Assembly: GCA_947373075.1 (NCBI GenBank)
Contig: CANBWF010000007.1
Span: 1-25,862 of the forward strand
Origin: Actinomycetota bacterium
GTDB lineage: Bacteria; Actinomycetota; Actinomycetes; S36-B12; UBA5976
Direction: 5' to 3'
DNA: 25,862 nt
Shown here: piece after piece, positions 1 to 7,708 of the stretch
How positions within the stretch are numbered: position 1 is the stretch's first letter
How the letters are laid out: each line of letters starts with the position of its first letter
The notes under the pieces: model-generated
The model's input: the letters and a program-made list of their open reading frames with translations, nothing else
Told to the model about the DNA's origin: nothing
Databases searched by the model: none
Position numbers and translations under genes: made by a program

Positions 1-414
1 GCTCTTGAATTTGGCGCGGATGATTACATGGTAAAACCATTTGGTATGCGCGAGTTGGTGGCTCGCATCAGAGCGGTTAGCCGCCGAAGTGCAGCCCCCG
101 ATCTTGCTGTTGCTCTGGCCAATCAGGTGATCGGTGCACTATCCATCGATCGACGGAGCCAACGCGTTTTTGTAGATTCTGTCGAGGTCCCATTAACTCC
201 AAAAGAATTCGACTTACTTGAATACCTAGCCAGCGATCCTGGTGCTGTCTATCGACGTAATGACATCATGCGTGAGGTATGGGATACCGATTGGTACCAA
301 ACCACAAAGACAGTTGATGCACACATCGCATCACTACGGAAAAAATTAGATCATCCCGCTTGGATTGAAGCTGTGCGCGGAGTTGGCTTTAGATTGGCAG
401 TGCCGACCTCGTGA
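1..414 (+). CDS. OmpR/PhoB-family response regulator, 5'-truncated
   Basis: The reading frame is open from base 1, so the gene begins upstream of the window; 137 codons remain. It opens inside the receiver domain with GADDYMVKPFG, where the Lys of KPF is the conserved receiver lysine next to the phosphorylation pocket. The phospho-acceptor Asp lies outside the window. A winged-helix DNA-binding domain follows, with the typical PLTPKEFDLLEYLA start and a TVDAHIASLRKKL recognition helix, ending in VRGVGFRLA. This is the transcription-factor half of a two-component system. Its stop overlaps the GTG of the downstream histidine kinase by 4 bases, so the pair is probably translationally coupled. 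The genes it regulates cannot be inferred from the sequence. Confidence 0.95.
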   Translation, partial: ALEFGADDYMVKPFGMRELVARIRAVSRRSAAPDLAVALANQVIGALSIDRRSQRVFVDSVEVPLTPKEFDLLEYLASDPGAVYRRNDIMREVWDTDWYQTTKTVDAHIASLRKKLDHPAWIEAVRGVGFRLAVPTS

Positions 415-1796
415 AATGGCGAATGTTGGGGGCTCTGCTTGGGTTAATAATAGTTGTGCTTCTTGTCCACGACATCCCGCTGGCTTCCTACCTACGAAAT
501 GTTGAAAATGATCGAATCATCACGAGCCTTGAGCGCGATGGTCTCATAATTGTTGGCAATGCACACGAAGCGGTCGAAGAGCCAAGCGCGAGCAACCAGG
601 CCGATTTGGAAAAGGCGCTCGACAGCTACCGCGCTAAAAGTAAAGCAGTAGTTATCGTCACAGATGCTTCTGGAATTGTGATCGCATCAACCGATAAGTA
701 CATAGCCGCAGGCGAAGACTTCAGTACTCGACCGGAAATTGCGAAGGCGCTATCTGGACAAGTCGCGACAGGGCGACGTTTTTCAAACACGCTGAATTAC
801 CAACTCCTGTACATCGCTGTGCCAATGGTCAAAGGCGAAAAGGTTTACGGCTCTGTCCGCATTACTTTTCCTGCGAGCGTGGTCGATGGGATTGTTAATT
901 CTCGATTACGCGGACTTACCGCAGTGGCGAGCATAACACTTTTTCTGGCGATCATCATTGCTCTGCTTTTAGCAACCAGCATCACGCGTCGCTTAGACAG
1001 ATTGCGAAATGTAACAGAAGAATTTACGGCCGGCAATCACGAAGTGCGTGCTGACAGCGAATCTGGCGCTTCGGAGATTCGCTCTCTTTCAACGAGTTTT
1101 AACAACATGGCTGACCAACTAACAACCCTTATAAATGTGCAGCGTTCATTTGCTGGCGATGCGTCACATCAGTTACGAACACCTTTGACTGCATTGCAAT
1201 TGCGACTTGAACGTGCCACTGCATTGATTGAAACAGATCCTGCTGCTGCAACCGAGCGACTGGATGCGGCCTTAGTTGAAACCCAGCGCCTGCAGAACAT
1301 TGTTGAAGGACTACTCGTTCTGAGTCGTGCTGAAAGCCAAGCCACAATTGCGCCAGCCCCTATAGAAATAAGTCAGATCGTGCAGGAACGACTAACTCAT
1401 TGGGAAGCTCTAGCCGCCGAGTCAAATGTGACTTTGCAAAGCACAAGCACTTCTGCCGGGCGAATTCTTGCAATACCAGGAGTGATTGAACAGGTAATTG
1501 ATAACTACATCGATAACGCCTTACACGTGTCTCCTGCAGGATCGACAATTACCGTAAGAGTGACAAATGATGATGGCCACACCACAATCCACGTAGTTGA
1601 TGAAGGCCCAGGCATGCTTGAAGTTGATTTAGAGCGCGCCTTTAATCGCTTCTGGCGTGCACAAAGTGACGAACACGGAAGTGGGCTGGGGCTAGCCATT
1701 GTTGAACGTCTTGTGCAGGCATGTGCGGGATCTGTTCAACTTATAAATGTTCAGCCGCACGGAATCGACGCACAAGCGACCTTCAAAGACGCCTAA
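411..1796 (+). CDS. Membrane sensor histidine kinase
   Basis: Partner of the preceding response regulator; it starts at a GTG overlapping that gene's stop. The 461 residues show a first membrane helix (about 5-22), an extracytoplasmic sensor of about 145 residues that resembles single-Cache sensors (VTDASGIVIAS, then RPEIAKALSG), a second helix (about 168-190), a HAMP linker (about 190-243), a HisKA domain with phospho-acceptor His253 in DASHQLRTPL, and a HATPase domain with N-box DNYIDNA (364-370), G1 DEGPGM (397-402) and G2 GSGLGLAI (423-430). All catalytic motifs are present, so it should be active. The signal sensed is unknown. Its 3' end overlaps the convergent DUF3180 gene by 4 bases, leaving no room for a dedicated terminator. 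Confidence 0.95.
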   Translation: MKWRMLGALLGLIIVVLLVHDIPLASYLRNVENDRIITSLERDGLIIVGNAHEAVEEPSASNQADLEKALDSYRAKSKAVVIVTDASGIVIASTDKYIAAGEDFSTRPEIAKALSGQVATGRRFSNTLNYQLLYIAVPMVKGEKVYGSVRITFPASVVDGIVNSRLRGLTAVASITLFLAIIIALLLATSITRRLDRLRNVTEEFTAGNHEVRADSESGASEIRSLSTSFNNMADQLTTLINVQRSFAGDASHQLRTPLTALQLRLERATALIETDPAAATERLDAALVETQRLQNIVEGLLVLSRAESQATIAPAPIEISQIVQERLTHWEALAAESNVTLQSTSTSAGRILAIPGVIEQVIDNYIDNALHVSPAGSTITVRVTNDDGHTTIHVVDEGPGMLEVDLERAFNRFWRAQSDEHGSGLGLAIVERLVQACAGSVQLINVQPHGIDAQATFKDA

Positions 1797-2272
1797 GCTG
1801 TTCCAGCGTCGGCGCCACCGGATGGTGGTTGTTTAATCTCGCACAGTCTCTCGAGCCAAACTGCAGTAATGGTTAGCACTAATGAAGCTACTGCAACCAG
1901 CACAATCGTCAATATGCGTTGGCTTACATCTGGTGTTCGAGTGAGCTGAAGATTCGCTGCGAGTAACCCAACATAGAAGCCAGAAGCTAACGCACCTACT
2001 CGAGAGCCAGCCATAGCAAGTGCGACTGTTCGCGCAGCAACTAGTGGGTGCAAGCGGTTACCAGGCTTATGTCCTTGCAATCGCTTACGTGCCAGAATCG
2101 TCCAGATTAATAGCGTGCCCGCTAACAGCCACATAGTTACTGCATTGACACTTGGAACTGGGAATTGCACGAGAAACCAATGTGGCCAAAGTCGGGCTAG
2201 CGACCAACCCAGAGCCGCGGCAAAAATACCTAGCCACACTAGAAAACTAATCCGAGTCCGCTCTAGTTTCAT
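1793..2272 (-). CDS. DUF3180 family membrane protein
   Basis: The 159-residue protein has four hydrophobic segments (about 9-28, 44-60, 88-107 and 119-140) and the family-like stretch HPLVAARTVALAMAG between helices 2 and 3. The C-terminal tail is Gly/Ala/Pro-rich. DUF3180 proteins are known from Actinobacteria, where they usually follow folK, as here. The start ATG overlaps the folK stop by 4 bases, so it is the last gene of the fol operon. The function is unknown; position alone suggests a link to folate or the downstream pantothenate genes of other actinobacteria, which are absent here. I am sure of the family by context plus sequence style, less so of any role. Confidence 0.8.
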   Translation of the reverse strand: MKLERTRISFLVWLGIFAAALGWSLARLWPHWFLVQFPVPSVNAVTMWLLAGTLLIWTILARKRLQGHKPGNRLHPLVAARTVALAMAGSRVGALASGFYVGLLAANLQLTRTPDVSQRILTIVLVAVASLVLTITAVWLERLCEIKQPPSGGADAGTA

Positions 2273-2772
2273 TCTTGACTCCCCTTGAGTTTCAAGTCAG
2301 CACACTTTGTGACTTTCTGATTTTCCACCTGTGCTAGTAATTCAGATATCGGCCGATCGCCACCAAGTTTCCATTCTGGTGCGATTTCAAAAAGTGGCAC
2401 CAACACGAATGCGCGTTCATGGGCACGCGGATGCGGCACAGTTAGTTGTTCCGTGTCGCTGGAAAATCCCAAAACATCAATCACATCAATATCTAAAGTG
2501 CGTGGACCCCAACGCACTTCCCTAACTCGGTGAGCCAAATTTTCAATCTTTAAAGCCGACTGTAAAAGTTCCTCGGGATCTAGCGGGGTATCAACTATTA
2601 CAACGGCATTTAGATACGAATCTTGCTCAACTCCACCAACTGGATCAGTCTCATAGATCGCTGAACACGCGACTAGGTTGCAGTTGCACTTCACTAGTTC
2701 ATCGAGAGCAAATTGGAGATTGGCGAATCTATCGCCAAGATTTGATCCAATAGATAATGCGGCCTGAATCAA
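2269..2772 (-). CDS. folK: 2-amino-4-hydroxy-6-hydroxymethyldihydropteridine pyrophosphokinase
   Basis: HPPK transfers pyrophosphate from ATP to 6-hydroxymethyl-dihydropterin, the step before dihydropteroate synthase. The 167 residues include the N-terminal ALSIGSNLGDR, the pterin-binding region around SYLNAVVIVDT, and the signature RWGPRTLDIDVI with the two metal-binding Asp residues. The length is normal for the family. The start overlaps the folB stop by 4 bases (ATGA) and its own stop overlaps the DUF3180 start, so it sits in a tightly coupled operon. It is a separate protein, not a FolB-FolK fusion as in some bacteria. Confidence 0.96.
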   Translation of the reverse strand: MIQAALSIGSNLGDRFANLQFALDELVKCNCNLVACSAIYETDPVGGVEQDSYLNAVVIVDTPLDPEELLQSALKIENLAHRVREVRWGPRTLDIDVIDVLGFSSDTEQLTVPHPRAHERAFVLVPLFEIAPEWKLGGDRPISELLAQVENQKVTKCADLKLKGSQE

Positions 2773-3125
2773 GGCAGTCTCCGTGTGACAGACACATCGT
2801 CGAACTGCACTTCAATCGGAGCGTATGGTTTGTGCACTGTAACCTCAATAGAAATTACATTTGACATTTTTAGAATTCTTTGGGCAATTGAATCTGCAAG
2901 TGTCTCAATCAAATCAAAAGCAGGGCCAGTAATTTCGGCAAGTACTAAGTCAGCAATAAGTGCGTAATTTATAGTCGCAGCCAAATCGTCAGTTTTAGCT
3001 GCAATCGAAAAATCAGTCTCTACAACAACATCTACGATGAATTCTTGCCCGTCACTACGTTCGTGATCTAAAACTCCGTGATATCCAAACCCACGTAAAC
3101 CTTTAAGTGTGATCAGATCAGTCAT
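2769..3125 (-). CDS. folB: Dihydroneopterin aldolase
   Basis: FolB cleaves 7,8-dihydroneopterin to 6-hydroxymethyl-dihydropterin and glycolaldehyde in folate synthesis. The 118-residue protein has the expected GFGYHGVLDHERSDGQEF opening, with the active-site Glu region, and the C-terminal VTVHKPYAPIEV with the catalytic Lys. The length is typical of this octameric enzyme family. It overlaps folP upstream and folK downstream by 4 bases each, consistent with translational coupling. No anomalies seen. Confidence 0.96.
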   Translation of the reverse strand: MTDLITLKGLRGFGYHGVLDHERSDGQEFIVDVVVETDFSIAAKTDDLAATINYALIADLVLAEITGPAFDLIETLADSIAQRILKMSNVISIEVTVHKPYAPIEVQFDDVSVTRRLP

Positions 3126-3973
3126 TGTTGCTCCTTTAGTTTTTCAACAACAGCAATTGCGTCTCGTGCGGCAATCACATCATGAACCCGCACTGCCCAA
3201 ACGCCCTGACTCGCAAGCAAAGTTGTCAGGGCCGTAGTGGCTGCTTCGCGAGCTGCAACATCACGTGGCTGACCCTCCGTTGCAAGCAGCTCGCCTAAAA
3301 AGCGTTTGCGTGAAGCGCCGACAAGTAAGGGCGAACCTAAATCGATGAAATCAGAAATATGTTTGAGTATGGGCCAGTTTTGCTGTGGATTCTTTGCAAA
3401 CCCTAATCCTGGGTCCAGAACCATTCGCTCTACTGCAATCCCAGCCTCGTTCGCTTTGGCTAATTGCTCAGCTAATTCATCTTTAACTTCTTGAACAACA
3501 TCAAGATAGTTTGCCTGTTCGCCCATCTGTGCAGAATGTCCACGCCAATGCATCATGATGTAGGGAACTCGATCTTGCGCAATTGTTGAGAACATTTCGA
3601 CGTCTGCTTGACCACCGCTTACATCGTTAATTATGTGTGCACCAACAGCAATCGCCTGCTTGGCTACTTCAGCACGCATTGTGTCTACACTCACTACAAC
3701 CGAATTAGCCACCAACTCTTTTACAACTGGAATAACTCGATTTAGTTCTTCCTCGAGACTTACTCGCTGAGCGCCTGGTCTAGTTGATTCACCGCCCACA
3801 TCAACAATGTCTGCGCCATCGTTAGCCAATGAAAGCGCATGACTAATGGCACTTTTAGTTGTATCGAATCTTCCGCCATCACTGAAGGAATCAGGCGTTA
3901 CATTAACTACACCCATCACAAGTGTTCGCGATAAATCAGCTAAATGTGTTGGTAGTCCCTGCGGATGTGACAT
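3122..3973 (-). CDS. folP: Dihydropteroate synthase
   Basis: FolP condenses p-aminobenzoate with hydroxymethyl-dihydropterin pyrophosphate and is the sulfonamide target. The motifs run in order: MGVVNVTPDSFSDGG, GGESTRPGA, VSVDTMRAEV, IINDVSGG, LDPGLGFAK and VGASRKRF, covering a full TIM barrel. The frame stays open upstream to 4039, but that would overlap folE by about 60 bases with non-family sequence. I chose the ATG at 3973 (MSHPQGLP), four bases after the folE stop, with a weak GGAA upstream, giving 283 residues, the usual size. It overlaps folB by 4 bases. Confidence 0.93.
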   Translation of the reverse strand: MSHPQGLPTHLADLSRTLVMGVVNVTPDSFSDGGRFDTTKSAISHALSLANDGADIVDVGGESTRPGAQRVSLEEELNRVIPVVKELVANSVVVSVDTMRAEVAKQAIAVGAHIINDVSGGQADVEMFSTIAQDRVPYIMMHWRGHSAQMGEQANYLDVVQEVKDELAEQLAKANEAGIAVERMVLDPGLGFAKNPQQNWPILKHISDFIDLGSPLLVGASRKRFLGELLATEGQPRDVAAREAATTALTTLLASQGVWAVRVHDVIAARDAIAVVEKLKEQQ

Positions 3974-3977
3974 CTCA

Positions 3978-4589
3978 CTATTTTCCGTTGATAAGTGACA
4001 TTGCTTCGCTACGAGTGGCCGCATCGCGCAATTGCCCACGCACGGCTGAAGTTACTGTGGTGGCCCCTGGTTTACGAATGCCACGCATCGACATACACAG
4101 ATGTTCGCACTCAACAACAACAATTACGCCAGCTGGTTTCAAGATACGTACCATCGCATCAGCAATTTGAGTGGTGAGTCTTTCTTGCACTTGTGGGCGT
4201 CGGGCAAAAAGATCTACAAGGCGAGCAACTTTTGAAAGTCCGGTGATGTGACCATCTTCGCCCGGAATATAGCCAACGTGTGCGACTCCGTGGAACGGAA
4301 CCAAATGATGTTCACAGACTGAATACACTTCGATGTCTTTGACGACAACGAGTTCCTCATGACCAATTGCAAATGTAGTTGTAAGTACATCTTCAGCGCG
4401 CTTATGAAGGCCCTCGAAAATCTCAGCATAAGACCGAGCAACTCGAGCTGGTGTCTGTGCTAAACCTTCGCGGTCTGGATTTTCGCCAATTGCTAACAGC
4501 AATTCACGAACTGCTGCCTCAACTCGAGCCGAATCAAACGGCGCAATTGCCGGTGGTTCGTTCAAGTGTTCAATCGGGTCTAAACTCAC
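3978..4589 (-). CDS. folE: GTP cyclohydrolase I
   Basis: FolE opens GTP to 7,8-dihydroneopterin triphosphate, the first committed folate step. It starts at a GTG overlapping the ftsH stop (GTGA), giving 203 residues. The zinc ligands expected for the zinc-dependent type I enzyme are visible: Cys92 and His95 in SVCEHHLVPFHG, and Cys165 in EHLCMSMRGIRKPG. Further family motifs are QTPARVARSYAEIF and TSAVRG near the C-terminus. It lies between ftsH and folP, the standard actinobacterial order. No defects seen. Confidence 0.96.
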   Translation of the reverse strand: MSLDPIEHLNEPPAIAPFDSARVEAAVRELLLAIGENPDREGLAQTPARVARSYAEIFEGLHKRAEDVLTTTFAIGHEELVVVKDIEVYSVCEHHLVPFHGVAHVGYIPGEDGHITGLSKVARLVDLFARRPQVQERLTTQIADAMVRILKPAGVIVVVECEHLCMSMRGIRKPGATTVTSAVRGQLRDAATRSEAMSLINGK

Positions 4590-6508
4590 GCGTCACCCTC
4601 AGCCGGCTTTGCCTTAACCGCTTCAACTGGGGGTTGAGTGCTCGGAACTCGACGTGCAGAACCTGTCCAGGCGGCACGCTCTGGCCTGCGAGTTATTGGA
4701 GTGAAAATTCGCTCGATCTCTTCGCGGTTGAGTGTTTCTTTCTCAAGAAGTTCAACAACTAGAGCATCTAACACTTCACGATTTTCTTGCAGGATATCGA
4801 ATGCCTCGTGGTGCGCGATATCGATGAAACTGCGAACTTCTTCATCAATCGCACCAGCAATATCTTCAGAGTAGTCACGGCTATGGCCCATGTCGCGACC
4901 CATAAATACTTCGCCGGTGTCATTGCCATATCGGACTGCGCCTAGCCGCTCGCTCATACCAAACTGCATAACCATCTTGCGAGCAACCGCAGTTGCTTTT
5001 TCAATGTCGTTGCTTGCGCCTGTGGTTGGGTCGTGGAAAATCATTTCTTCCGCAGCGCGGCCACCGAGCATGTAGGCCAGCTGATCTAACATCTCGCTAC
5101 GCGTCGTTGAATATTTATCTTCTTCAGGCAAAACCATGGTGTAACCAAGTGCGCGACCACGCGGCATGATAGTAATTTTGTGAACTGGATCTGTATGCGC
5201 AAGAGCCGCAGCAACGAGTGCATGGCCGCCTTCATGGTAAGCAGTGATCAAGCGTTCTTGGTCTTTCATAACACGTGTTCGCTTCTGCGGTCCGCCAATT
5301 ACGCGATCAATTGCTTCGTCCAAAATTGAATCAGTAATTACTACTTGATCCAAGCGAGCAGTTAGCAACGCGGCTTCGTTAAGCACATTTGCAAGATCCG
5401 CACCAGTGAAACCTGGGGTACGTCGAGCTATTGCCATCAGATCAACTTCTGGAGCAAGGGGCTTGCCCTTTGCATGCACTGCCAGAATGTCGCGACGACC
5501 AATTAAGTCAGGAACATCAACACCAATCTGTCGATCAAAACGACCGGGGCGAAGTAGTGCAGGATCTAAAACATCTGGACGGTTAGTCGCGGCGATTAGA
5601 ATAACGCCAGAGTTAGCATCGAAGCCATCCATTTCAACAAGCATCTGATTCAGCGTTTGTTCGCGCTCGTCATTGCCGCCACCAAGCCCGGCACCGCGCT
5701 GACGACCAACAGCATCGATTTCATCAATGAAGATAATCGCCGGCGCGCTTTCTTTCGCCTGACTGAAAAGATCACGAACTCGACTTGCACCCACACCAAC
5801 AAACATTTCAACAAAGTCGGAACCTGATATTGAGAAGAATGGAACTCCAGCTTCGCCAGCAACTGCGCGGGCAAGCAAAGTCTTACCAGTTCCGGGCGGG
5901 CCGTAAAGTAAAACACCTTTTGGAATTTTTGCACCCACCGATAAAAACTTTGTTGGTTCAGCCAAGAACTCTTTTATCTCGACTAATTCCTCAACCGCTT
6001 CATCAGCACCAGCGACATCAGCAAATGTAGTTTGTGGCATATCTTTATTGACAAGCTTGGCTTTAGATTTTGCGAACTGCATTACCCGTCCGCCACCTTG
6101 CATCTGTCCGATGAAGAAGAACAGTAGAACCATAATCAAAATCAGCGGAATGATCGAAACTGCCAAACTCACCCAAAATGATTCGTGCGGCACCACAACG
6201 TTGTAACCACCCGGAAGACCCTTTTTATCAACTTGGACTCGCAACAAGTCGACTAGGTCTGTGCCCTGGCCTTGGATGAAACTAGAAATCTCTTTTGAAC
6301 CGTCAGTCAAAGTAAGAGTTATGGTCTGATCTTTATCAACCAGTACTGCTGATTTAGCGCGACTATGCGTAATGTCGGAAATAATTTTTGAAGTATCAAC
6401 CTTTTTGGCGTTATCTGATGTCGAAAGTGCATTACTTCCGATCATCAGCGCTGTTAGCGCAACAAAAATCCAGACAAATGGTGAGCGCAGTAGGTTCTTA
6501 ATTTTCAT
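4586..6508 (-). CDS. ftsH: ATP-dependent zinc metalloprotease FtsH
   Basis: Membrane-anchored AAA+ protease that degrades unassembled or damaged membrane proteins and some cytosolic ones. The 640 residues contain a TM helix (about 11-28), a short periplasmic domain, a second TM helix (about 112-133), Walker A GPPGTGKT (203-210), Walker B IIFIDEID (258-265), the second region of homology around ATNRPDVLDPALLRPGR, and the zinc site HEGGH (425-429). Gly instead of the usual Ala inside HExxH is, to my knowledge, common in actinobacterial FtsH. The C-terminal tail is Pro/Ala-rich. It heads the fol operon and has a -10-like TATACA 6 bases before the ATG; the tilS-hpt genes often found upstream of it are absent. 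Confidence 0.97.
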   Translation of the reverse strand: MKIKNLLRSPFVWIFVALTALMIGSNALSTSDNAKKVDTSKIISDITHSRAKSAVLVDKDQTITLTLTDGSKEISSFIQGQGTDLVDLLRVQVDKKGLPGGYNVVVPHESFWVSLAVSIIPLILIMVLLFFFIGQMQGGGRVMQFAKSKAKLVNKDMPQTTFADVAGADEAVEELVEIKEFLAEPTKFLSVGAKIPKGVLLYGPPGTGKTLLARAVAGEAGVPFFSISGSDFVEMFVGVGASRVRDLFSQAKESAPAIIFIDEIDAVGRQRGAGLGGGNDEREQTLNQMLVEMDGFDANSGVILIAATNRPDVLDPALLRPGRFDRQIGVDVPDLIGRRDILAVHAKGKPLAPEVDLMAIARRTPGFTGADLANVLNEAALLTARLDQVVITDSILDEAIDRVIGGPQKRTRVMKDQERLITAYHEGGHALVAAALAHTDPVHKITIMPRGRALGYTMVLPEEDKYSTTRSEMLDQLAYMLGGRAAEEMIFHDPTTGASNDIEKATAVARKMVMQFGMSERLGAVRYGNDTGEVFMGRDMGHSRDYSEDIAGAIDEEVRSFIDIAHHEAFDILQENREVLDALVVELLEKETLNREEIERIFTPITRRPERAAWTGSARRVPSTQPPVEAVKAKPAEGDA

Positions 6509-6514
6509 CGTTTT

Positions 6515-6520
6515 TGTATA
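6515..6520 (-). promoter_or_regulatory. ftsH: Putative -10 box for ftsH-fol operon (leaderless type)
   Basis: On the minus strand TATACA ends 6 bases before the ftsH ATG, the distance expected if transcription starts at or next to the start codon. A GAGGA sits further upstream, too distant for a normal ribosome site. The last base of the hexamer deviates from the TANNNT pattern, and no clear -35 is visible. Confidence 0.4.
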
Positions 6521-6659
6521 GTCCTCAAAGGTCGTGAATCTTTACGGTACTACTGATATGGGTCATTGCGCTAAGTGAGTGCAAAGGTTCTGCCAATAGG
6601 TGAACAAGCCACGATGCACCTGAATTAGAGCAATCGCAGGTTTTAGCCAAATATCTGCT

Positions 6660-6665
6660 TATTCT
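6660..6665 (+). promoter_or_regulatory. Putative -10 box for the 98-aa gene (leaderless type)
   Basis: TATTCT ends 6 bases before the GTG at 6672. An AAGG directly abuts the start codon and is too close to act as a ribosome binding site, which favours a leaderless transcript beginning at the GTG. Confidence 0.45.
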
Positions 6666-6671
6666 GTAAGG

Positions 6672-6968
6672 GTGATTTTCAAATCTGTCTTAGATTCCCG
6701 CCCGTATGCTCAGCCTGAGTTAACTGGCGAACAATGGGGCGAATTAGCACCGAGGCAGATCCGCCTTGATGAGCTATCTACCATCAAAAACACCCTCGAC
6801 TTACACGAGCTTCTTGCGAGTGACTCCACTTATTTCGGGGACCTTTTTGCTCGAGTTGTGCGCTATCAGGGGCAACTGTATTTAGAGACCGGTTTGCACC
6901 GCGCTGTACGTGCTGCTTTGCAAGGTCGAACCTCTATTCACGCTCGAATTTATGAAATCAAGGATTAG
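6672..6968 (+). CDS. Small conserved actinobacterial protein of unknown function
   Basis: The 98-residue soluble protein starts at a GTG. Recognisable stretches are MIFKSVLDSRPY at the N-terminus, LAPRQIRLDELST, YFGDLFARVVRYQG and LETGLHRAVRAALQGR near the C-terminus. From memory, close relatives occur widely in Actinobacteria, and some public annotations label them VapB-like antitoxins. No PIN-domain toxin or other partner is adjacent, so I do not assign that role. It stands alone on the plus strand between ftsH and the convergent ABC transporter operon, and its stop codon overlaps that operon's last stop by 4 bases. The conserved-looking composition and likely leaderless start support a real gene. 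Confidence 0.8.
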   Translation: MIFKSVLDSRPYAQPELTGEQWGELAPRQIRLDELSTIKNTLDLHELLASDSTYFGDLFARVVRYQGQLYLETGLHRAVRAALQGRTSIHARIYEIKD

Positions 6969-7708
6969 AGCCGGCCAGCTTCGTGCACTCTGCGTAAAAA
7001 CTCTTTGGTCTGAATCATCTGCGGATCTTGCAGAACTTGACCAGCAGTTCCGCGCTCCACAATTTCTCCGTGCTCTAAGAAGCAAACTTCATCAGCAACC
7101 TGAGTTGCAAAACCCATTTCATGAGTTGCCAAAACCATAGTTATGCCGTCTTGTTTCAAATCGCGAACAACAGCCAATACTTCATTTACCAAGACCGGAT
7201 CCAGAGCGGAAGTAACTTCATCAAGTAAAAGTAGCCGCGGCTTTACTGCTAGTGACCTAATGATGGCTACTCGCTGTTGTTGGCCGCCACTTAATCGATC
7301 AGGATATTGATCAGCTTTCTCAGAGAGTCCAAATCTGTCCAGCAGTTCAATCGCTTGCATAGTTGCCACATCAGGATTCAAGCCATGTACCTTAATCGGT
7401 GCGAGTGTGATATTTTCTAGAACAGTTTTATGTGGAAATAAATTGAATGCCTGGAAAACCATGCCTAATTTTCTACGGACTTGGTCAACATCAATTAGTG
7501 GATCTGAAATCTCTTCACCATCGAGAATGATTTGTCCATCATCAATCGAGTCCAGCAAATTAATACAACGTAACAAAGTGGATTTTCCAGAACCTGACGC
7601 ACCGATTAATACTGTCGCTGTGTGCTCGGGAACTGTGAGTGAGACATCAGATAACACCAGCTCTGATCCAAAGCTTTTACGGATATTGATTAACTCTAAA
7701 ACGTTCAT
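6965..7708 (-). CDS. ABC importer ATPase, polar amino acid (GlnQ/HisP) family
   Basis: The 247-residue nucleotide-binding subunit carries Walker A GASGSGKST (36-44), Q-loop FQAFNLFPH (Q86), signature LSGGQQQR (139-146), Walker B LLLLDE followed by VTSALDP, and an H-loop with His196. VFQAFNLFPH and VTSALDP are typical of the PAAT amino-acid importers. It powers uptake through the permease, whose stop overlaps this start by 4 bases. It is the last gene of a three-gene operon preceded by a SAM riboswitch (about 9543-9640), so I infer methionine or a sulfur-containing amino acid as substrate. The ATPase sequence alone does not show substrate. Confidence 0.93.
   Translation of the reverse strand: MNVLELINIRKSFGSELVLSDVSLTVPEHTATVLIGASGSGKSTLLRCINLLDSIDDGQIILDGEEISDPLIDVDQVRRKLGMVFQAFNLFPHKTVLENITLAPIKVHGLNPDVATMQAIELLDRFGLSEKADQYPDRLSGGQQQRVAIIRSLAVKPRLLLLDEVTSALDPVLVNEVLAVVRDLKQDGITMVLATHEMGFATQVADEVCFLEHGEIVERGTAGQVLQDPQMIQTKEFLRRVHEAGRL

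Noticed and set aside
3974..4039. Longer folP start at 4039.
   Set aside because: It overlaps folE coding sequence and adds residues unlike the family; the ATG at 3973 fits the operon spacing.
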